Under the pieces are notes generated by a model, which did not search any database, was not told the origin of the DNA, and worked only from the letters and a program-made list of their open reading frames with translations. The position numbers were made by a program, and so were the translations under genes. A stretch of 64,000 bases of DNA from Aggregicoccus sp. 17bor-14 (GTDB taxonomy: Bacteria; Myxococcota; Myxococcia; Myxococcales; Myxococcaceae), in the NCBI RefSeq assembly GCF_009659535.1, contig NZ_VJZZ01000022.1, positions 29,715 through 93,714 of the forward strand, given 5' to 3'. Position 1 is the stretch's first letter. Every line of letters begins with the position of its first letter. Below are positions 18,386-27,342 of the stretch, piece after piece.

Positions 18386-19399
18386 TCAGCGCCCAACGCG
18401 CAGCCGCGCGAGCAGCGCCTGTCCGATGTCCCCCAGTGGAAGGACGCGGCGCACCGCGCCCGTGGCGATGGCTTCCTTGGGCATGCCGAAGATGACGGCG
18501 GTCTCCTCGGACTCCGCCCACACCTCGCCGCCTGCGTCGCGGATGGCGCGCGCGCCGCGCGAGCCATCCGAGCCCATGCCGGTGAGCACCACGCCGAGCG
18601 CCTGCGGCCCGAGGCACGCGGCCACGCTCTTGAAGAGCCGGTCCACGGAGGGCGCGTGGCGATCCGTGGGGTCGGAGGCCGGGGTGCGCAGGAGCAGCTT
18701 CGCGCCCTGCCGCTCGAGCACCAGCTGCCGCCCGCCCGGCGCGATGAACGCGTGGGCCGGCAGTGCCTCGTCTCCGTCCTCCGCCTCCTTCACCGTGAAG
18801 GGTCCGAGCCGGTCCAGCCGCTGCGCGAAGGCGCGCGTGAAGTGCTCCGGCATGTGCTGGGCCACCAGCACGCAGGCGGAGGGCTCGGCGGAGAGCGCCT
18901 CGAGCAGGCGCTGCACCGCCGGAGGGCCGCCGGTGGAGGCGCCGATCGCCACCACCGCGAGCGGTGCGCCGGGCTCGGGACGGGCGGGCGCGGGCCGCGC
19001 GAGCCGCGCCGCGTGCACCTTCTCCAGCAGGGTGGTGCGCAGCGCCTCCTGGGCATCGGGGGTTGCGCGCGAGGGCTTGGCCACGAAGTCGAAGGCGCCC
19101 AACTCCAGCGCCTTGAACACGTCCACGCGGTGCGCGTAGCTGGAGACCACGATGACCGGCGTGGGCACGCTGCTCATCAGGAGGCGCAGGAAGCCGTAGC
19201 CGTCCAGCTTCGGCATCTCCAGGTCCAGGGTGATGACGTCCGGGCGCAGCAGCTTCACCTTGCGCAGGCCCTCTTCCCCATCCTGGGCGCGGTCCACCAC
19301 GCGCACGTCCGGCACGGACTCGAGCAGCGTGGTGAGCACCCGGCGGTTGTGCGCCGAGTCGTCCACCACGAGCACGCGCGTGGTGCCATCCGCGCTCAT
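18386..19399 (-). CDS. cheB: Chemotaxis protein-glutamate methylesterase/deamidase CheB
   Basis: CheB removes methyl groups from chemoreceptor glutamates to adapt signalling. The 337-residue protein has an N-terminal receiver (D59 in VITLDLEMPKLDG, Lys in FVAKPSR) and a C-terminal methylesterase domain. The catalytic Ser is in AIGASTGGPPAVQRLL, the His in LVAQHMPEHFTRAF and the Asp in TGMGSDGSRGA. The length is standard. The start ATG 19399 overlaps the cheR stop (ATGA). With cheR it forms the adaptation pair of this cluster, which implies that a methylated receptor is encoded elsewhere in the genome. Confidence 0.95.
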   Translation of the reverse strand: MSADGTTRVLVVDDSAHNRRVLTTLLESVPDVRVVDRAQDGEEGLRKVKLLRPDVITLDLEMPKLDGYGFLRLLMSSVPTPVIVVSSYAHRVDVFKALELGAFDFVAKPSRATPDAQEALRTTLLEKVHAARLARPAPARPEPGAPLAVVAIGASTGGPPAVQRLLEALSAEPSACVLVAQHMPEHFTRAFAQRLDRLGPFTVKEAEDGDEALPAHAFIAPGGRQLVLERQGAKLLLRTPASDPTDRHAPSVDRLFKSVAACLGPQALGVVLTGMGSDGSRGARAIRDAGGEVWAESEETAVIFGMPKEAIATGAVRRVLPLGDIGQALLARLRVGR

Positions 19400-20283
19400 G
19401 GGCGACCTCCCGTGGCGGGAGCGATGGGCTCCGGGCGGCGGTAGACGAGGTCCGTGCGCAGGTGCACCAGCTCGAAGTCGGCGCTCAGGTTGAGCAGGTT
19501 CTCCGAGTGGCCGAGCAGCAGGTAGCCGCCCGGCACCAGCTTGTCGTGGAACACGCGCAGCACCTGCCTTCGCGCCGCCGGGTCGAAGTAGATCATCACG
19601 TTGCGGCAGAGCACCACGTCCACCTGCGGCACCAGCTGCGCGGCCCCCGGCTCCAGCAGGTTGAGCTGCCCGAAGGACACCCAGGCCCGCACGTCCTCGC
19701 GCACGCGCAGCCGCCCTGCCCCGCCGCTCACCGGCACGAAGAAGCGCTGCTGCACCTCGGGGGGGATGGCCCGCATGGACGAGGGCCCGTACTCGGCGCG
19801 CCGCGCCGCCTCGAGCACGCGGCGCGAGATGTCCGTGCCGTAGACCTCCACGTCCCAGCCCTCGAAGCGGCCGCTCGCCTTGAGCAGCATCGCCACGGTG
19901 TAGGCCTCCTCCCCCGTGGAGCAGCCCGCGCTCCAGAAGCGCAGCCGGCGCGTGCGCGCATTCTTGCGCTGCAGCTGGGGCAGCAGCTCGTCCGAGAGGG
20001 CCCGCAGCTGCTGGGGCTCGCGGTAGAAGTAGGTCTCGTGCGTGGTGAGCGCCTCCACCGCCGCCTCGAGCTCCGCGCGCCGCTCGGGGGCGTAGCGCAG
20101 GAAGCGGTAGTAGGCGCGGAAGTCCTCGAGCCCGAGGGCCTCGAGGCGCGGCGCGAGCCGGCGCTCCATGACGAACTGCATGTCCTCGCGCACCAGGATG
20201 CCGCAGTGCGCGTGCACGAGGTCGCGCAGGAGGCGGAAGTCCTCCGGAGACATCTGCGGGCGCGGTTCGTCGAAGGCCGCCAC
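19396..20283 (-). CDS. cheR: Chemotaxis protein methyltransferase CheR
   Basis: CheR methylates chemoreceptor glutamates using S-adenosylmethionine. The 295-residue protein has the N-terminal helical domain (EDFRLLRDLVHAHCGILVRE, then ALTTHETYFYREPQQLRAL) and the SAM-binding domain (RFWSAGCSTGEEAYTVAML, then VYGTDISRRVLEAAR and DVVLCRNVMIYFD). No TPR tail follows. GTG 20283 is chosen because GGAG lies 8 nt upstream (20292-20295); the ATG at 20253 lacks a ribosome-binding site. It follows the HEAT gene by 11 nt and overlaps cheB. Confidence 0.93.
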   Translation of the reverse strand: MAAFDEPRPQMSPEDFRLLRDLVHAHCGILVREDMQFVMERRLAPRLEALGLEDFRAYYRFLRYAPERRAELEAAVEALTTHETYFYREPQQLRALSDELLPQLQRKNARTRRLRFWSAGCSTGEEAYTVAMLLKASGRFEGWDVEVYGTDISRRVLEAARRAEYGPSSMRAIPPEVQQRFFVPVSGGAGRLRVREDVRAWVSFGQLNLLEPGAAQLVPQVDVVLCRNVMIYFDPAARRQVLRVFHDKLVPGGYLLLGHSENLLNLSADFELVHLRTDLVYRRPEPIAPATGGRP

Positions 20284-20294
20284 GTGCGCCGCTC

Positions 20295-22268
20295 CTAGCC
20301 CCGCCCGAGGCGCCCCAGCGCCTGCGTGAGGGCCTCTCGCACCAGGGCATCCGGCTCGCGCGCGAGCGCGGCCTCGAGCGCGGGCCCGGCCGCCGCGCCT
20401 GCGTGCTGCGCCAGCGTGCGCGCCGCGGCCGCCCGCACGTCCCAGCGCGCGTGGCCGAGCAGCCCCTGCGCGAGCACGGCCACCTCGGCCGTGTAGGGCG
20501 CGCCGGCTTCCAGCGCCGCCTTCACCACCTCCGCGTCCGGGTGGCGCGCGGCGGCGCCCAGCAGCGCCGGGCTGAGGGCGCGCAGCCGCCCCAGCGCCGC
20601 GAGCGCCGCCCAGGCGAGGCCGCCGTCCTCCCCCGCGACGAGCGCCTGCAGCAGCGGCACGCAGCCCTGCGCGCCGCACTCCCCGGCCGCCTCCACCGCG
20701 GCCATGCGCACGCCGCCGTCCTCGTCGCGCAGCGCGCGCTGCAGCAGCGCCTCCGCCTGCGCCGAGCCGACGCGCCCCAACGCGCGCACGGCCGCGCGGC
20801 GCACGGCCGCCGCCTCGTCCGCGAGCGCGTAGCGCGCGAGCTCCGCGGCTCCGTCCGCGCCCAGCTCCGCCACGGCCTCGAGCGCCGCGGCCCGCAGCGC
20901 CGGGTCCGCGCTGCGCGCCGAGCGCCGCAGCAGGGGCAGCGCGCCGCTGCCGCCCACGCGCCCCAGGGTGCGCAGCCCCGCAGGGCTGGGCTCGCGCTCC
21001 TGCGCGCGCTCGAGCGCCTCGCGCACCGGCACCTGCAGGCCCGCGGAGAGCCCCTGCAGGGCCCGCCCCGCCCCCGCCCCCAGGTCGGGGTCGGAGAGCA
21101 GTGCGAGCAGGAGCGGCAGGGCCTCGAGGCTGCGCGAGCGGCCCAGCGCGCGCACCGCCAGCTCGCGCACCCCGGGCTCCGTCTCGGAAAGCAGGCCGCG
21201 CACGGCGCCGATGCAGGCGGGCGAGGCCACCTCCACCAGCACCTCGCCCACCGCGGCGCGCGCAGGGGGCGGCAAGGCCACGAGGTGGCTCGCGAGCGCG
21301 TCGCAGGCCTCGGGGCCCAGCTGGCGCAGCGCGTGCGCCACCTCGCCCGCGAGCCGCTCCTCGAGCCCTGCGCGGGCCACGGGAAGCGCGAGCGCGGGGT
21401 CCTTCAGCGCGGCCGCGGCCGCGAGGGCGCCCGCGCGCACGGACAGCTCCCCCGTCTCCAGCGCCTCGGTGAGGCGCGCGCTCACCTGGGGGTCCCCCTC
21501 CAGCGCGCCGCGCACGGAGGCCTCGAGCGCCCCGCGCTGCGCCGGAGGCACCCGCCGGGCCTGGGCGCCGAGGGCCTCCAGCGCCGCCTCGCGCACCGCG
21601 CGCGACGCGGAGGCGAGCCCGCGGGCGAGCAGCGGCAGCGCGCCGGGCTCCTCGACGAACCCGAGGGCGCGGTACGCGCTCGCGCGCAGCCGGCCGTCCT
21701 CGAGCAGCGGCGCCACCACGCCGAGCGGGGGCGGGAGGCCGAGCCGCGTGAGGGACTCCAGCGCGGCGAGGCGCAGGAGCGCCTCCGGGCTCGAGAGCAG
21801 CGGGCGCAGCGCGCCTGCGGTCGCCTCGTCCCGCGCGCCCACGCCGCCCAGCGCCTCGGCCACCGAGACGCGCACGTTGAGGTCGGGGTCCGCGAGCGCC
21901 CGCACGAGGTCCGGCGCGGCGCGGGCGCTGCCCAGCTGCCCGAGGATGTCCGCGGCGAACTTGCGCTGGTCCGGGTCCGCGTGCGCGAGCAGCCCGCGCA
22001 GGCCCGGCAGCGCCCGCTCCCCCAGGCGCACCAGCGCCTCGGCCGCCGCGTTGCGCGCGCCCGTCTCTCCGCGCTCTCCCAGCACCGCGACCAGCGGCGC
22101 CACCGCGCGCTCGGGGGCGGCGAGCCGCGCGAAGCCCTCGGCGGCGATGCGGCGCACGCGCCAGCTCTCGTCGTGCAGGCCCGCGAGCAGCGCCTCGAGC
22201 GCGCCTCGCGCGGCAGGGTCCAGCTGCTGCAGCGCCTGGTAGCGCAGCTCCTCGGCCTGCGCACTCAC
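20295..22268 (-). CDS. HEAT-repeat protein of the chemosensory cluster
   Basis: A 657-residue protein made almost entirely of alanine/leucine-rich HEAT-like helical repeats of about 31 residues, such as RRIAAEGFARLAAPERAVAP and RRAAVRALGRVGSAQAEALL. It should form a curved solenoid for protein contacts and has no catalytic motif, membrane segment or signal peptide. Its GTG start (22268) overlaps the cheW stop (GTGA). HEAT-repeat proteins are known within some myxobacterial chemosensory systems, where they act in output or adaptor control. Here it sits between the CheW pair and CheR/CheB, so it may scaffold the array or the adaptation enzymes; that role is inferred. Confidence 0.85.
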   Translation of the reverse strand: MSAQAEELRYQALQQLDPAARGALEALLAGLHDESWRVRRIAAEGFARLAAPERAVAPLVAVLGERGETGARNAAAEALVRLGERALPGLRGLLAHADPDQRKFAADILGQLGSARAAPDLVRALADPDLNVRVSVAEALGGVGARDEATAGALRPLLSSPEALLRLAALESLTRLGLPPPLGVVAPLLEDGRLRASAYRALGFVEEPGALPLLARGLASASRAVREAALEALGAQARRVPPAQRGALEASVRGALEGDPQVSARLTEALETGELSVRAGALAAAAALKDPALALPVARAGLEERLAGEVAHALRQLGPEACDALASHLVALPPPARAAVGEVLVEVASPACIGAVRGLLSETEPGVRELAVRALGRSRSLEALPLLLALLSDPDLGAGAGRALQGLSAGLQVPVREALERAQEREPSPAGLRTLGRVGGSGALPLLRRSARSADPALRAAALEAVAELGADGAAELARYALADEAAAVRRAAVRALGRVGSAQAEALLQRALRDEDGGVRMAAVEAAGECGAQGCVPLLQALVAGEDGGLAWAALAALGRLRALSPALLGAAARHPDAEVVKAALEAGAPYTAEVAVLAQGLLGHARWDVRAAAARTLAQHAGAAAGPALEAALAREPDALVREALTQALGRLGRG

Positions 22269-22762
22269 GGCGCCCCCTTCGCATCGGCGGCGAGCAGCGC
22301 CTTGAGATCCAGGAGCAGCTTGAGCCGCGCGGGCGGGCCCCACACGCCCACGACGAAGGGGCGCTGCCCGGCCGCCTGCAGCGGGGGCGCGGGCTTGATC
22401 TCGCTCTTGCGCACGTGCACCACCTCGGTCACGCGGTCCACGGCCACCGCCACCCGGCGCCGCCCGAAGAGGCAGATGAGCAGCCGCGTGCGCGAGGGGG
22501 GCGGCGCGCCGGGCCCCAGCAGCCGCTTGCGCAGGTCCACCACCGGGAGCACCGCGCCGCGCAGCTGGATGACCCCCTCCACGTACACCGGAGCGCGGGG
22601 CATCGCGGTGAGCGGCTGGGGCGGGAGGATCTCCTCCACGCGCATGATGTCCACCGCGTACTCCTCGCTCCCCACGAGGAAGGCGCACAGCTGCACGGGC
22701 GGCTCGTGCGAGGGCAGCTCGCTGTGCGGGCGCGTGGGGACGAGGGACGGGCGGGTTCTCAT
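22265..22762 (-). CDS. cheW: CheW adaptor (second copy)
   Basis: CheW couples chemoreceptors to the CheA kinase. The 165-residue protein contains the CheW beta-barrel domain from about residue 22: QLCAFLVGSEEYAVDIMRVE, then VIQLRGAVLPVVDLRKRLLG and a final RLKLLLDLKALLA. The N-terminal 20 residues are a polar extension. ATG 22762 overlaps the stop of the first cheW (ATGA), and its own stop overlaps the HEAT start. It differs strongly from the other CheW, so the two may serve different receptors or array positions. Confidence 0.92.
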   Translation of the reverse strand: MRTRPSLVPTRPHSELPSHEPPVQLCAFLVGSEEYAVDIMRVEEILPPQPLTAMPRAPVYVEGVIQLRGAVLPVVDLRKRLLGPGAPPPSRTRLLICLFGRRRVAVAVDRVTEVVHVRKSEIKPAPPLQAAGQRPFVVGVWGPPARLKLLLDLKALLAADAKGAP

Positions 22763-23325
22763 GCGAGCGCCTGTTCGAGGTCGAGGAGGATGAAGAGCTC
22801 CGGCCCGCGCCGGCCCAGCCCCACCACTGCCGGGCGCTCACCCGAGGCAATGCCCGCGGGAGCCGGCTCCAGCGTGGAGGGGCGCAGCCGCACCACGTCC
22901 CGGATGGCGTCCACCCAGATGCCGGCCCCGCCCTCGCTGCCGCCGTGCACCACCACGATGCGCGCGGCGCGCGGCGCGGGCACCGCGTCCGGACCGGCGC
23001 GCACCGCCGGCACGTCCACCAGGTTGAGGCGCTTCTTGAGGCCGTAGACGGGCATCACGTCGCCGCGCAGGTTCATCACGCCCAGGAGGTGCGCCGGAGC
23101 GCGCGGCAGCTCGGTGAGGGGCGGCACCTTCACGATCTCCCGCACCTGCCCGATGGGCACCGCGTAGCACTCGCCCTGCAGCTCGAAGGCGAGGAACTCC
23201 TGCGGCAGCTCCTCGGGCGCCGCCACGGGCACCTCCTCCCCGCCGGCGAGGAGCGCATCCAGGGCGCTCACGTCCTCGTCGGGGCGGTAGAAGAACTCGT
23301 CCAGCAGCTCGGAGAGGCGGGCCAC
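22759..23325 (-). CDS. cheW: CheW adaptor (first copy)
   Basis: The 188-residue protein has an N-terminal acidic extension (LDEFFYRPDEDVSALDALL, residues about 7-25) and then a CheW domain: EFLAFELQGECYAVPIGQVR, GVMNLRGDVMPVYGLKKRL and the final ELFILLDLEQALA. It links receptors to CheA in the signalling array. The GTG start at 23325 has no clear ribosome-binding site. It lies 27 nt after cheA. The extension and length are somewhat greater than in simple CheW proteins of about 160 residues. Confidence 0.92.
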   Translation of the reverse strand: MARLSELLDEFFYRPDEDVSALDALLAGGEEVPVAAPEELPQEFLAFELQGECYAVPIGQVREIVKVPPLTELPRAPAHLLGVMNLRGDVMPVYGLKKRLNLVDVPAVRAGPDAVPAPRAARIVVVHGGSEGGAGIWVDAIRDVVRLRPSTLEPAPAGIASGERPAVVGLGRRGPELFILLDLEQALA

Positions 23326-23352
23326 GGTGGGAGGATAGCAGCGGCCGGGGCC

Positions 23353-25428
23353 CTACGCCCGCTTGCGCTCGCCCGCCATCCCCTCCTCCATCAGGCCTGC
23401 CACGTCCAGCACCAGCACGGTGCGCCGGTTGCCCAGGTCGGTGGCCCCCGAGATGCCCCGCACGGACTGCAGGCGGGCGCCCAGCGGCTTCACCACGATG
23501 TCCTGCTGGCCGTACAGCTCGTCCACCGCGAGCCCCATGCGCTCCTGCGCGAGCCCCACCACCACGGCGAACTGGCGGCCGCCGGGCCCCCCGCGCTCGG
23601 GGAGGGCGAAGAGGCGCGAGAGCCGGGTGAAGGGCAGCGTCTGGCCGCGCACGTCCAGCACCTCGCGCCGCTCCACGGTGTGGATGTCCGCGGGCTGCAC
23701 CGAGAGGATCTCCAGCACGCTGTTGAGCGGCACCGCGTAGGTGCGCCCGCTCACCCCCACCACCAGCGCACGGATGATGGCGAGCGTGACGGGCAGCGTG
23801 AGGGTGAACACGGTGCCCCGGCCCGGCTCGCTCCACACGTCGATGATGCCGGACAGGTTGCTGATGTTGTTCTTCACCACGTCCAGGCCCACGCCGCGCC
23901 CGGAGAGCTCCGAGACGCTGCGCGCGGTGGAGAAGCCGGGCAGGAAGATGAGGTTGAGCAGCTCCCGGCGGCTCATCTCGGCGGCCTGGGCGGGGGTGAT
24001 GAGGCCGCGGCTGAGGGCCACCTCGCGGATGCGCAGCTCGTTGAGCCCCGCGCCGTCGTCCCCCACCTCGATGACCACGTGGTTGCCCTTCTGGCTCGCC
24101 GAGAGGCTGAGCACCGCGCGCCGCGGCTTCCCGGCGCGCGCGCGCGCCTCGGGCGCCTCCACGCCGTGGTCGATGGCGTTGCGGATGATGTGCATCAGCG
24201 GGTCGCTGAGCTCCTCGACGATGAGCTTGTCCAGCTCCACCTCGCCGCCGCTCAGCGCGAGCTCCAGCTCCTTGCCCGCCTCGCGCGCGATGCGCCGCAC
24301 CAGGCGCGCGAGCTTGTCGAAGACCTGGCCGAGCGGGACCATGCGCGCTTCGAGCAGCCCCGACTGCAGCGCGTCCAGCTTGCGCTCCAGCTGCCGGCTC
24401 TCGCGCTGCAGCTCCTGGCCCCACAGCTTCGAGAGCACCGCGCCGCCCTCCTGCCGCGCGCTCTCCGCGAGCCGCTGCAGGTTCGCCTTGATGAGCAGCA
24501 GCTCGCCCACGGTGTTCATCAGCCCGTCCAGCCGGCGGATGTCCACGCGCACCGTCTGGGTGAGCGAGCGCAGCGAGCCCTCCGGCTCGACCCTCCCGGC
24601 GCCGTCCTCCGGGCCGGGCCCGGGCGCGGGCTCCGGCACCCGGTGCAGCGCGGGCGGGGCCTGCGGCTCCTCGCGCACGGGCAGCGCGGTGAGCTCGGCC
24701 GGGGTGCCCTCGAGCGCGGCGCGCAGCTCCGCCTCGGGCGCCTTCACGCCCACCAGCAGGTCGAAGGCGATGCCCGTGCCGCCGCCGGGCTCCGCGGAGG
24801 GCAGCGTGCTGATGACCTCACCGAGCGGCTTGAGGCGCGCATTGAGCTCGGCGAGCCCCGTGTCGAAGTCCGCGAGGTCGAAGGCCGCGCGCACGCGCCA
24901 CAGCGGCACGCCGCGCCGCACGTTCTCGCGCAGCCGGTGCTCCTCGTACTCGGTGAAGACGGCGCGCACGGAGGGCTCGAGCGGCAGGCGATCCAGCGGG
25001 TCCGCGCCCGCCTGCGCCACGGCCTCCCCCACCCCGCCGAGCCGCTGCGCCACCGCCTCCGCGCGCCGGCCCAGCTCCGGGCTCTCCTCGCCGCGGGAGG
25101 CCTCGGCGAGCAGCGCCTGGAACACGTCCACCGACTCGATGAGCGCGTCCAGCACCGCGTCGCTCAGCGAGAGCCGCCCGAGCCGCAGCCGGTCCAGCAC
25201 GTCCTCGGCCCGGTGCGCGAGCCGCGTCACCCGGTCCTGCTGGAACATCGCCGCGAGCCCCTTGAGGGAGTGTGCGGCACGAAACACTGCGTTGAGCGCA
25301 GCGGGGTCCGGCTCCTGGCCGCGGCGCTCGTCCAGGGCGAGCAGCTCGCGGCCCAGGCCGTCCAGCGTCTCGGTGGCCTCGGCGACGAACTCCGCGAGCG
25401 CCTTGCTGCCGGAAGAGCCCGAGCTCAC
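23353..25428 (-). CDS. cheA: Chemotaxis histidine kinase CheA
   Basis: CheA autophosphorylates and passes phosphate to CheY and CheB. The 691-residue protein has the Hpt domain with phosphorylated H53 (RAAHSLKGLAAMFQQ) and a variable region. A dimerisation domain follows (RVDIRRLDGLMNTVGELLL), then an HATPase domain (MHIIRNAIDHGVE, DDGAGLNE, GRGVGLDVVKNNI). A C-terminal CheW-like domain ends with the segment RRTVLVLDVAGLMEE. All kinase boxes are intact. The start is GTG 25428, 4 nt after the first cheY gene. It is the only kinase of the cluster. Confidence 0.96.
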   Translation of the reverse strand: MSSGSSGSKALAEFVAEATETLDGLGRELLALDERRGQEPDPAALNAVFRAAHSLKGLAAMFQQDRVTRLAHRAEDVLDRLRLGRLSLSDAVLDALIESVDVFQALLAEASRGEESPELGRRAEAVAQRLGGVGEAVAQAGADPLDRLPLEPSVRAVFTEYEEHRLRENVRRGVPLWRVRAAFDLADFDTGLAELNARLKPLGEVISTLPSAEPGGGTGIAFDLLVGVKAPEAELRAALEGTPAELTALPVREEPQAPPALHRVPEPAPGPGPEDGAGRVEPEGSLRSLTQTVRVDIRRLDGLMNTVGELLLIKANLQRLAESARQEGGAVLSKLWGQELQRESRQLERKLDALQSGLLEARMVPLGQVFDKLARLVRRIAREAGKELELALSGGEVELDKLIVEELSDPLMHIIRNAIDHGVEAPEARARAGKPRRAVLSLSASQKGNHVVIEVGDDGAGLNELRIREVALSRGLITPAQAAEMSRRELLNLIFLPGFSTARSVSELSGRGVGLDVVKNNISNLSGIIDVWSEPGRGTVFTLTLPVTLAIIRALVVGVSGRTYAVPLNSVLEILSVQPADIHTVERREVLDVRGQTLPFTRLSRLFALPERGGPGGRQFAVVVGLAQERMGLAVDELYGQQDIVVKPLGARLQSVRGISGATDLGNRRTVLVLDVAGLMEEGMAGERKRA

Positions 25429-25432
25429 GCGC

Positions 25433-25807
25433 TCACGTCAGCCGCAGGTAGCGGCGCACGAGCGCCTCGAGGCTCTCGGGCGAGAAGGGCTTCACCAGGT
25501 ACTCGGCCGCCCCCAGCGCGAGCCCGCGCTCGCGGTCCTGCTCGCGCCCCTCGGTGGTGATGACGAAGAGGGGCACGTCCCGGTAGTTGGGGTTCTTCTT
25601 GACGAAGTTGATGAGCTCCAGCCCGTTGATGTCGGGCATGTTGATGTCCGTGATGATGAGCTCGAAGCGGTGGCGCGGGAGGATCTTCAGCGCCTCGAAG
25701 CCGCTCGCCGTCTGCACCGCCTCGAGGCCGTCGATCGACTCGACCGTCGCGGCGATGAACTCGCGCGAAGCCTTCGAATCCTCGACGATCAGGACCTTGA
25801 AGCGCAT
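25433..25807 (-). CDS. Single-domain response regulator (CheY-like), first gene of che operon
   Basis: A 124-residue receiver with phosphoacceptor D54 (FELIITDINMPDINGLEL), acidic pair E9/D10 (LIVEDS), the Thr in FVITTEGRE and Lys in YLVKPF. There is no output domain. It heads the chemosensory operon, separated from cheA by 4 nt, so it is the most likely direct target of this CheA. The ATG at 25807 is the first start. The 61 nt upstream, to the M17-like gene end, leave little room for a promoter, so transcription may enter from upstream. Confidence 0.9.
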   Translation of the reverse strand: MRFKVLIVEDSKASREFIAATVESIDGLEAVQTASGFEALKILPRHRFELIITDINMPDINGLELINFVKKNPNYRDVPLFVITTEGREQDRERGLALGAAEYLVKPFSPESLEALVRRYLRLT

Positions 25808-25868
25808 GGGAGGCCACCCATGCTACCAGATTGCCCGCCCGACGGGAGAGCACTCAGGGGGAGAGCGC

Positions 25869-26360
25869 TCAGGAGCGGGGGTCCACCGGGAGGAGCCGGG
25901 CGAGTGCCTTGTCGGCGAGCAGGGCCACCCGCTTGCCCGAGAAGGTGGGCAGGAATTCCCGCTTCAGGGCGTCCGCGCGCACCCCGTCCTCGAGCTTTCC
26001 GGTACCCGGCAGCTCCAGGGCCACCGACTGCGCGCCCGCCTTCTGCAGCACCCGCGCCGCCTCGCGCAGCACGCCCGAGAGCCCTGCGGCATCCAGCGCC
26101 TCGCGCCGCCCCAGGCCCGCCACGAAGATGCGCCCCACCGGCAGGCGCCTGTCCGCGGGCAGGAGCAGGCTGTCGCCGGCGCTGCCGGTGAAGAAGCCCG
26201 CCTGCAAGAGGCGCGAGAGCTGGCCGTTGAGGCGCCAGTCCACGTAGCCCGCGCTGCCCTGCAGGGGGCGCTCGTCCTCGCCCACGAAGAGCAGCAGCGC
26301 GTCCACGCCCGTGAGCGCGTCCAGCCCCTCCAGCCCGATGTCGTGCGCCGTCATGGCCAT
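25869..26360 (-). CDS. Stand-alone leucyl aminopeptidase (M17) N-terminal-like domain
   Basis: The 163-residue protein resembles the N-terminal macro-like domain of M17 leucyl aminopeptidases: GVDALLLFVGEDERPLQGSA, then LQAGFFTGSAGDSLLLPADR and RIFVAGLGRREALDAAGL. The catalytic metallopeptidase domain (about 300 further residues) is absent; the reading frame ends cleanly and no downstream remnant is visible. It follows nusB by 17 nt and is probably part of the rib-nusB transcript. ATG 26360 is chosen, with another ATG two codons later. Its function is unknown; a regulatory or nucleotide-binding role is possible. Confidence 0.72.
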   Translation of the reverse strand: MAMTAHDIGLEGLDALTGVDALLLFVGEDERPLQGSAGYVDWRLNGQLSRLLQAGFFTGSAGDSLLLPADRRLPVGRIFVAGLGRREALDAAGLSGVLREAARVLQKAGAQSVALELPGTGKLEDGVRADALKREFLPTFSGKRVALLADKALARLLPVDPRS

Positions 26361-26377
26361 GGGGAAGAGACTCTGCC

Positions 26378-26821
26378 CTACTTCTTGCCCAGCGCCACCG
26401 CGATGCGATCCAGCAGGCCGTTGACGAAGGCGCTGGACTCCTCGGTGCCGAAGTTCTTGCCCAGCTCGACGGCCTCGTTGAGCGAGACCTTCTTGGGGAT
26501 GTCCGGGCGGTACTTGAGCTCGAAGATGCCCAGGCGCAGCACGTTGCGGTCGATGCGGCTCATGCGGTCCAGGCGCCAGTTGTGGCTGTGCTCCTCGATG
26601 AGCCGGTCGATTTCCGTGCGGTTCTGCACCACGCCGGAGACGAGCTCCTGCGCGAAGCGCTGCGCCTCGGGGTCCGGCTTGCCCTCGGCGGCCGCCTGCG
26701 CCGCCTCCGCCCCCTCCGAGGCCCAGGCGCTCGCGAGCGCCTCGGCCGGGGTGCCCGGGGTCATCTCCAGCTGGTAGAGCGCCTGCAGCGCGCGCTCGCG
26801 TCCGGTCCGCCGTGCGCCCAT
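26378..26821 (-). CDS. nusB: Transcription antitermination factor NusB
   Basis: NusB binds boxA RNA together with NusE and prevents premature termination in rRNA operons. The 147-residue protein starts MGARRTGRERALQALYQLEM, the conserved first helix, and ends with NVLRLGIFELKYRPDIPKKV and NEAVELGKNFG(T)EESSAFVNGLLD, both NusB signatures. It lies 5 nt downstream of ribH, a widespread gene order. A short Ala/Glu-rich insertion near residues 28-48 is the only oddity. Confidence 0.95.
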   Translation of the reverse strand: MGARRTGRERALQALYQLEMTPGTPAEALASAWASEGAEAAQAAAEGKPDPEAQRFAQELVSGVVQNRTEIDRLIEEHSHNWRLDRMSRIDRNVLRLGIFELKYRPDIPKKVSLNEAVELGKNFGTEESSAFVNGLLDRIAVALGKK

Positions 26822-26826
26822 CGCCC

Positions 26827-27315
26827 CTACCCCTTCTTCCCGTCCAGCTTCGCGAGCTGGGCGTGCAGGTTCACCATCTCGATGCAGGCGAGCGCGGCCT
26901 CGGCGCCCTTGTTGCCCGCCTTGACGCCCGCCCGGTCGATCGCCTGCTCCACCGTGTCGCAGGTGAGCACGCCGAAGGTGACCGAGGCGCTGGAGGTGAA
27001 GGCCACCTGGCCGATGCCCTTCGCGCACTCGCCCGCCACGTAGTCGAAGTGGGGGGTGCCGCCGCGGATGACCGCGCCGAGCGTGATGATGCCCGCGTAG
27101 CGGTTCATCTCCGAGACGCGGCGGGTGAGGCCGGGCAGCTCGTAGGTGCCGGGCACGCGGTACACGTCGATGGCGTCGTCCGCCACGCCGTGGCGCACCA
27201 GGGTGTCCACCGCGCCCTGCACCAGGGCCTCGGTGATGAAGCCGTTGAAGCGGGCCACGCAGATGGCAAAGCGGCCCTGCGGGGGCAGGAAGTTTCCTTC
27301 GATGAAGCGGGGCAT
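26827..27315 (-). CDS. ribH: 6,7-dimethyl-8-ribityllumazine synthase
   Basis: RibH condenses 5-amino-6-ribitylaminouracil with 3,4-dihydroxy-2-butanone 4-phosphate, the penultimate step of riboflavin synthesis. The 162-residue protein shows [50 protein letters not shown] (with the catalytic His) and [17 protein letters not shown]. The length is normal. It lies between ribBA and nusB, with a 27-nt gap upstream. Confidence 0.96.
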   Translation of the reverse strand: MPRFIEGNFLPPQGRFAICVARFNGFITEALVQGAVDTLVRHGVADDAIDVYRVPGTYELPGLTRRVSEMNRYAGIITLGAVIRGGTPHFDYVAGECAKGIGQVAFTSSASVTFGVLTCDTVEQAIDRAGVKAGNKGAEAALACIEMVNLHAQLAKLDGKKG

Positions 27316-27342
27316 GGGGGCTCTCTACACCAGCGTGGGCGC

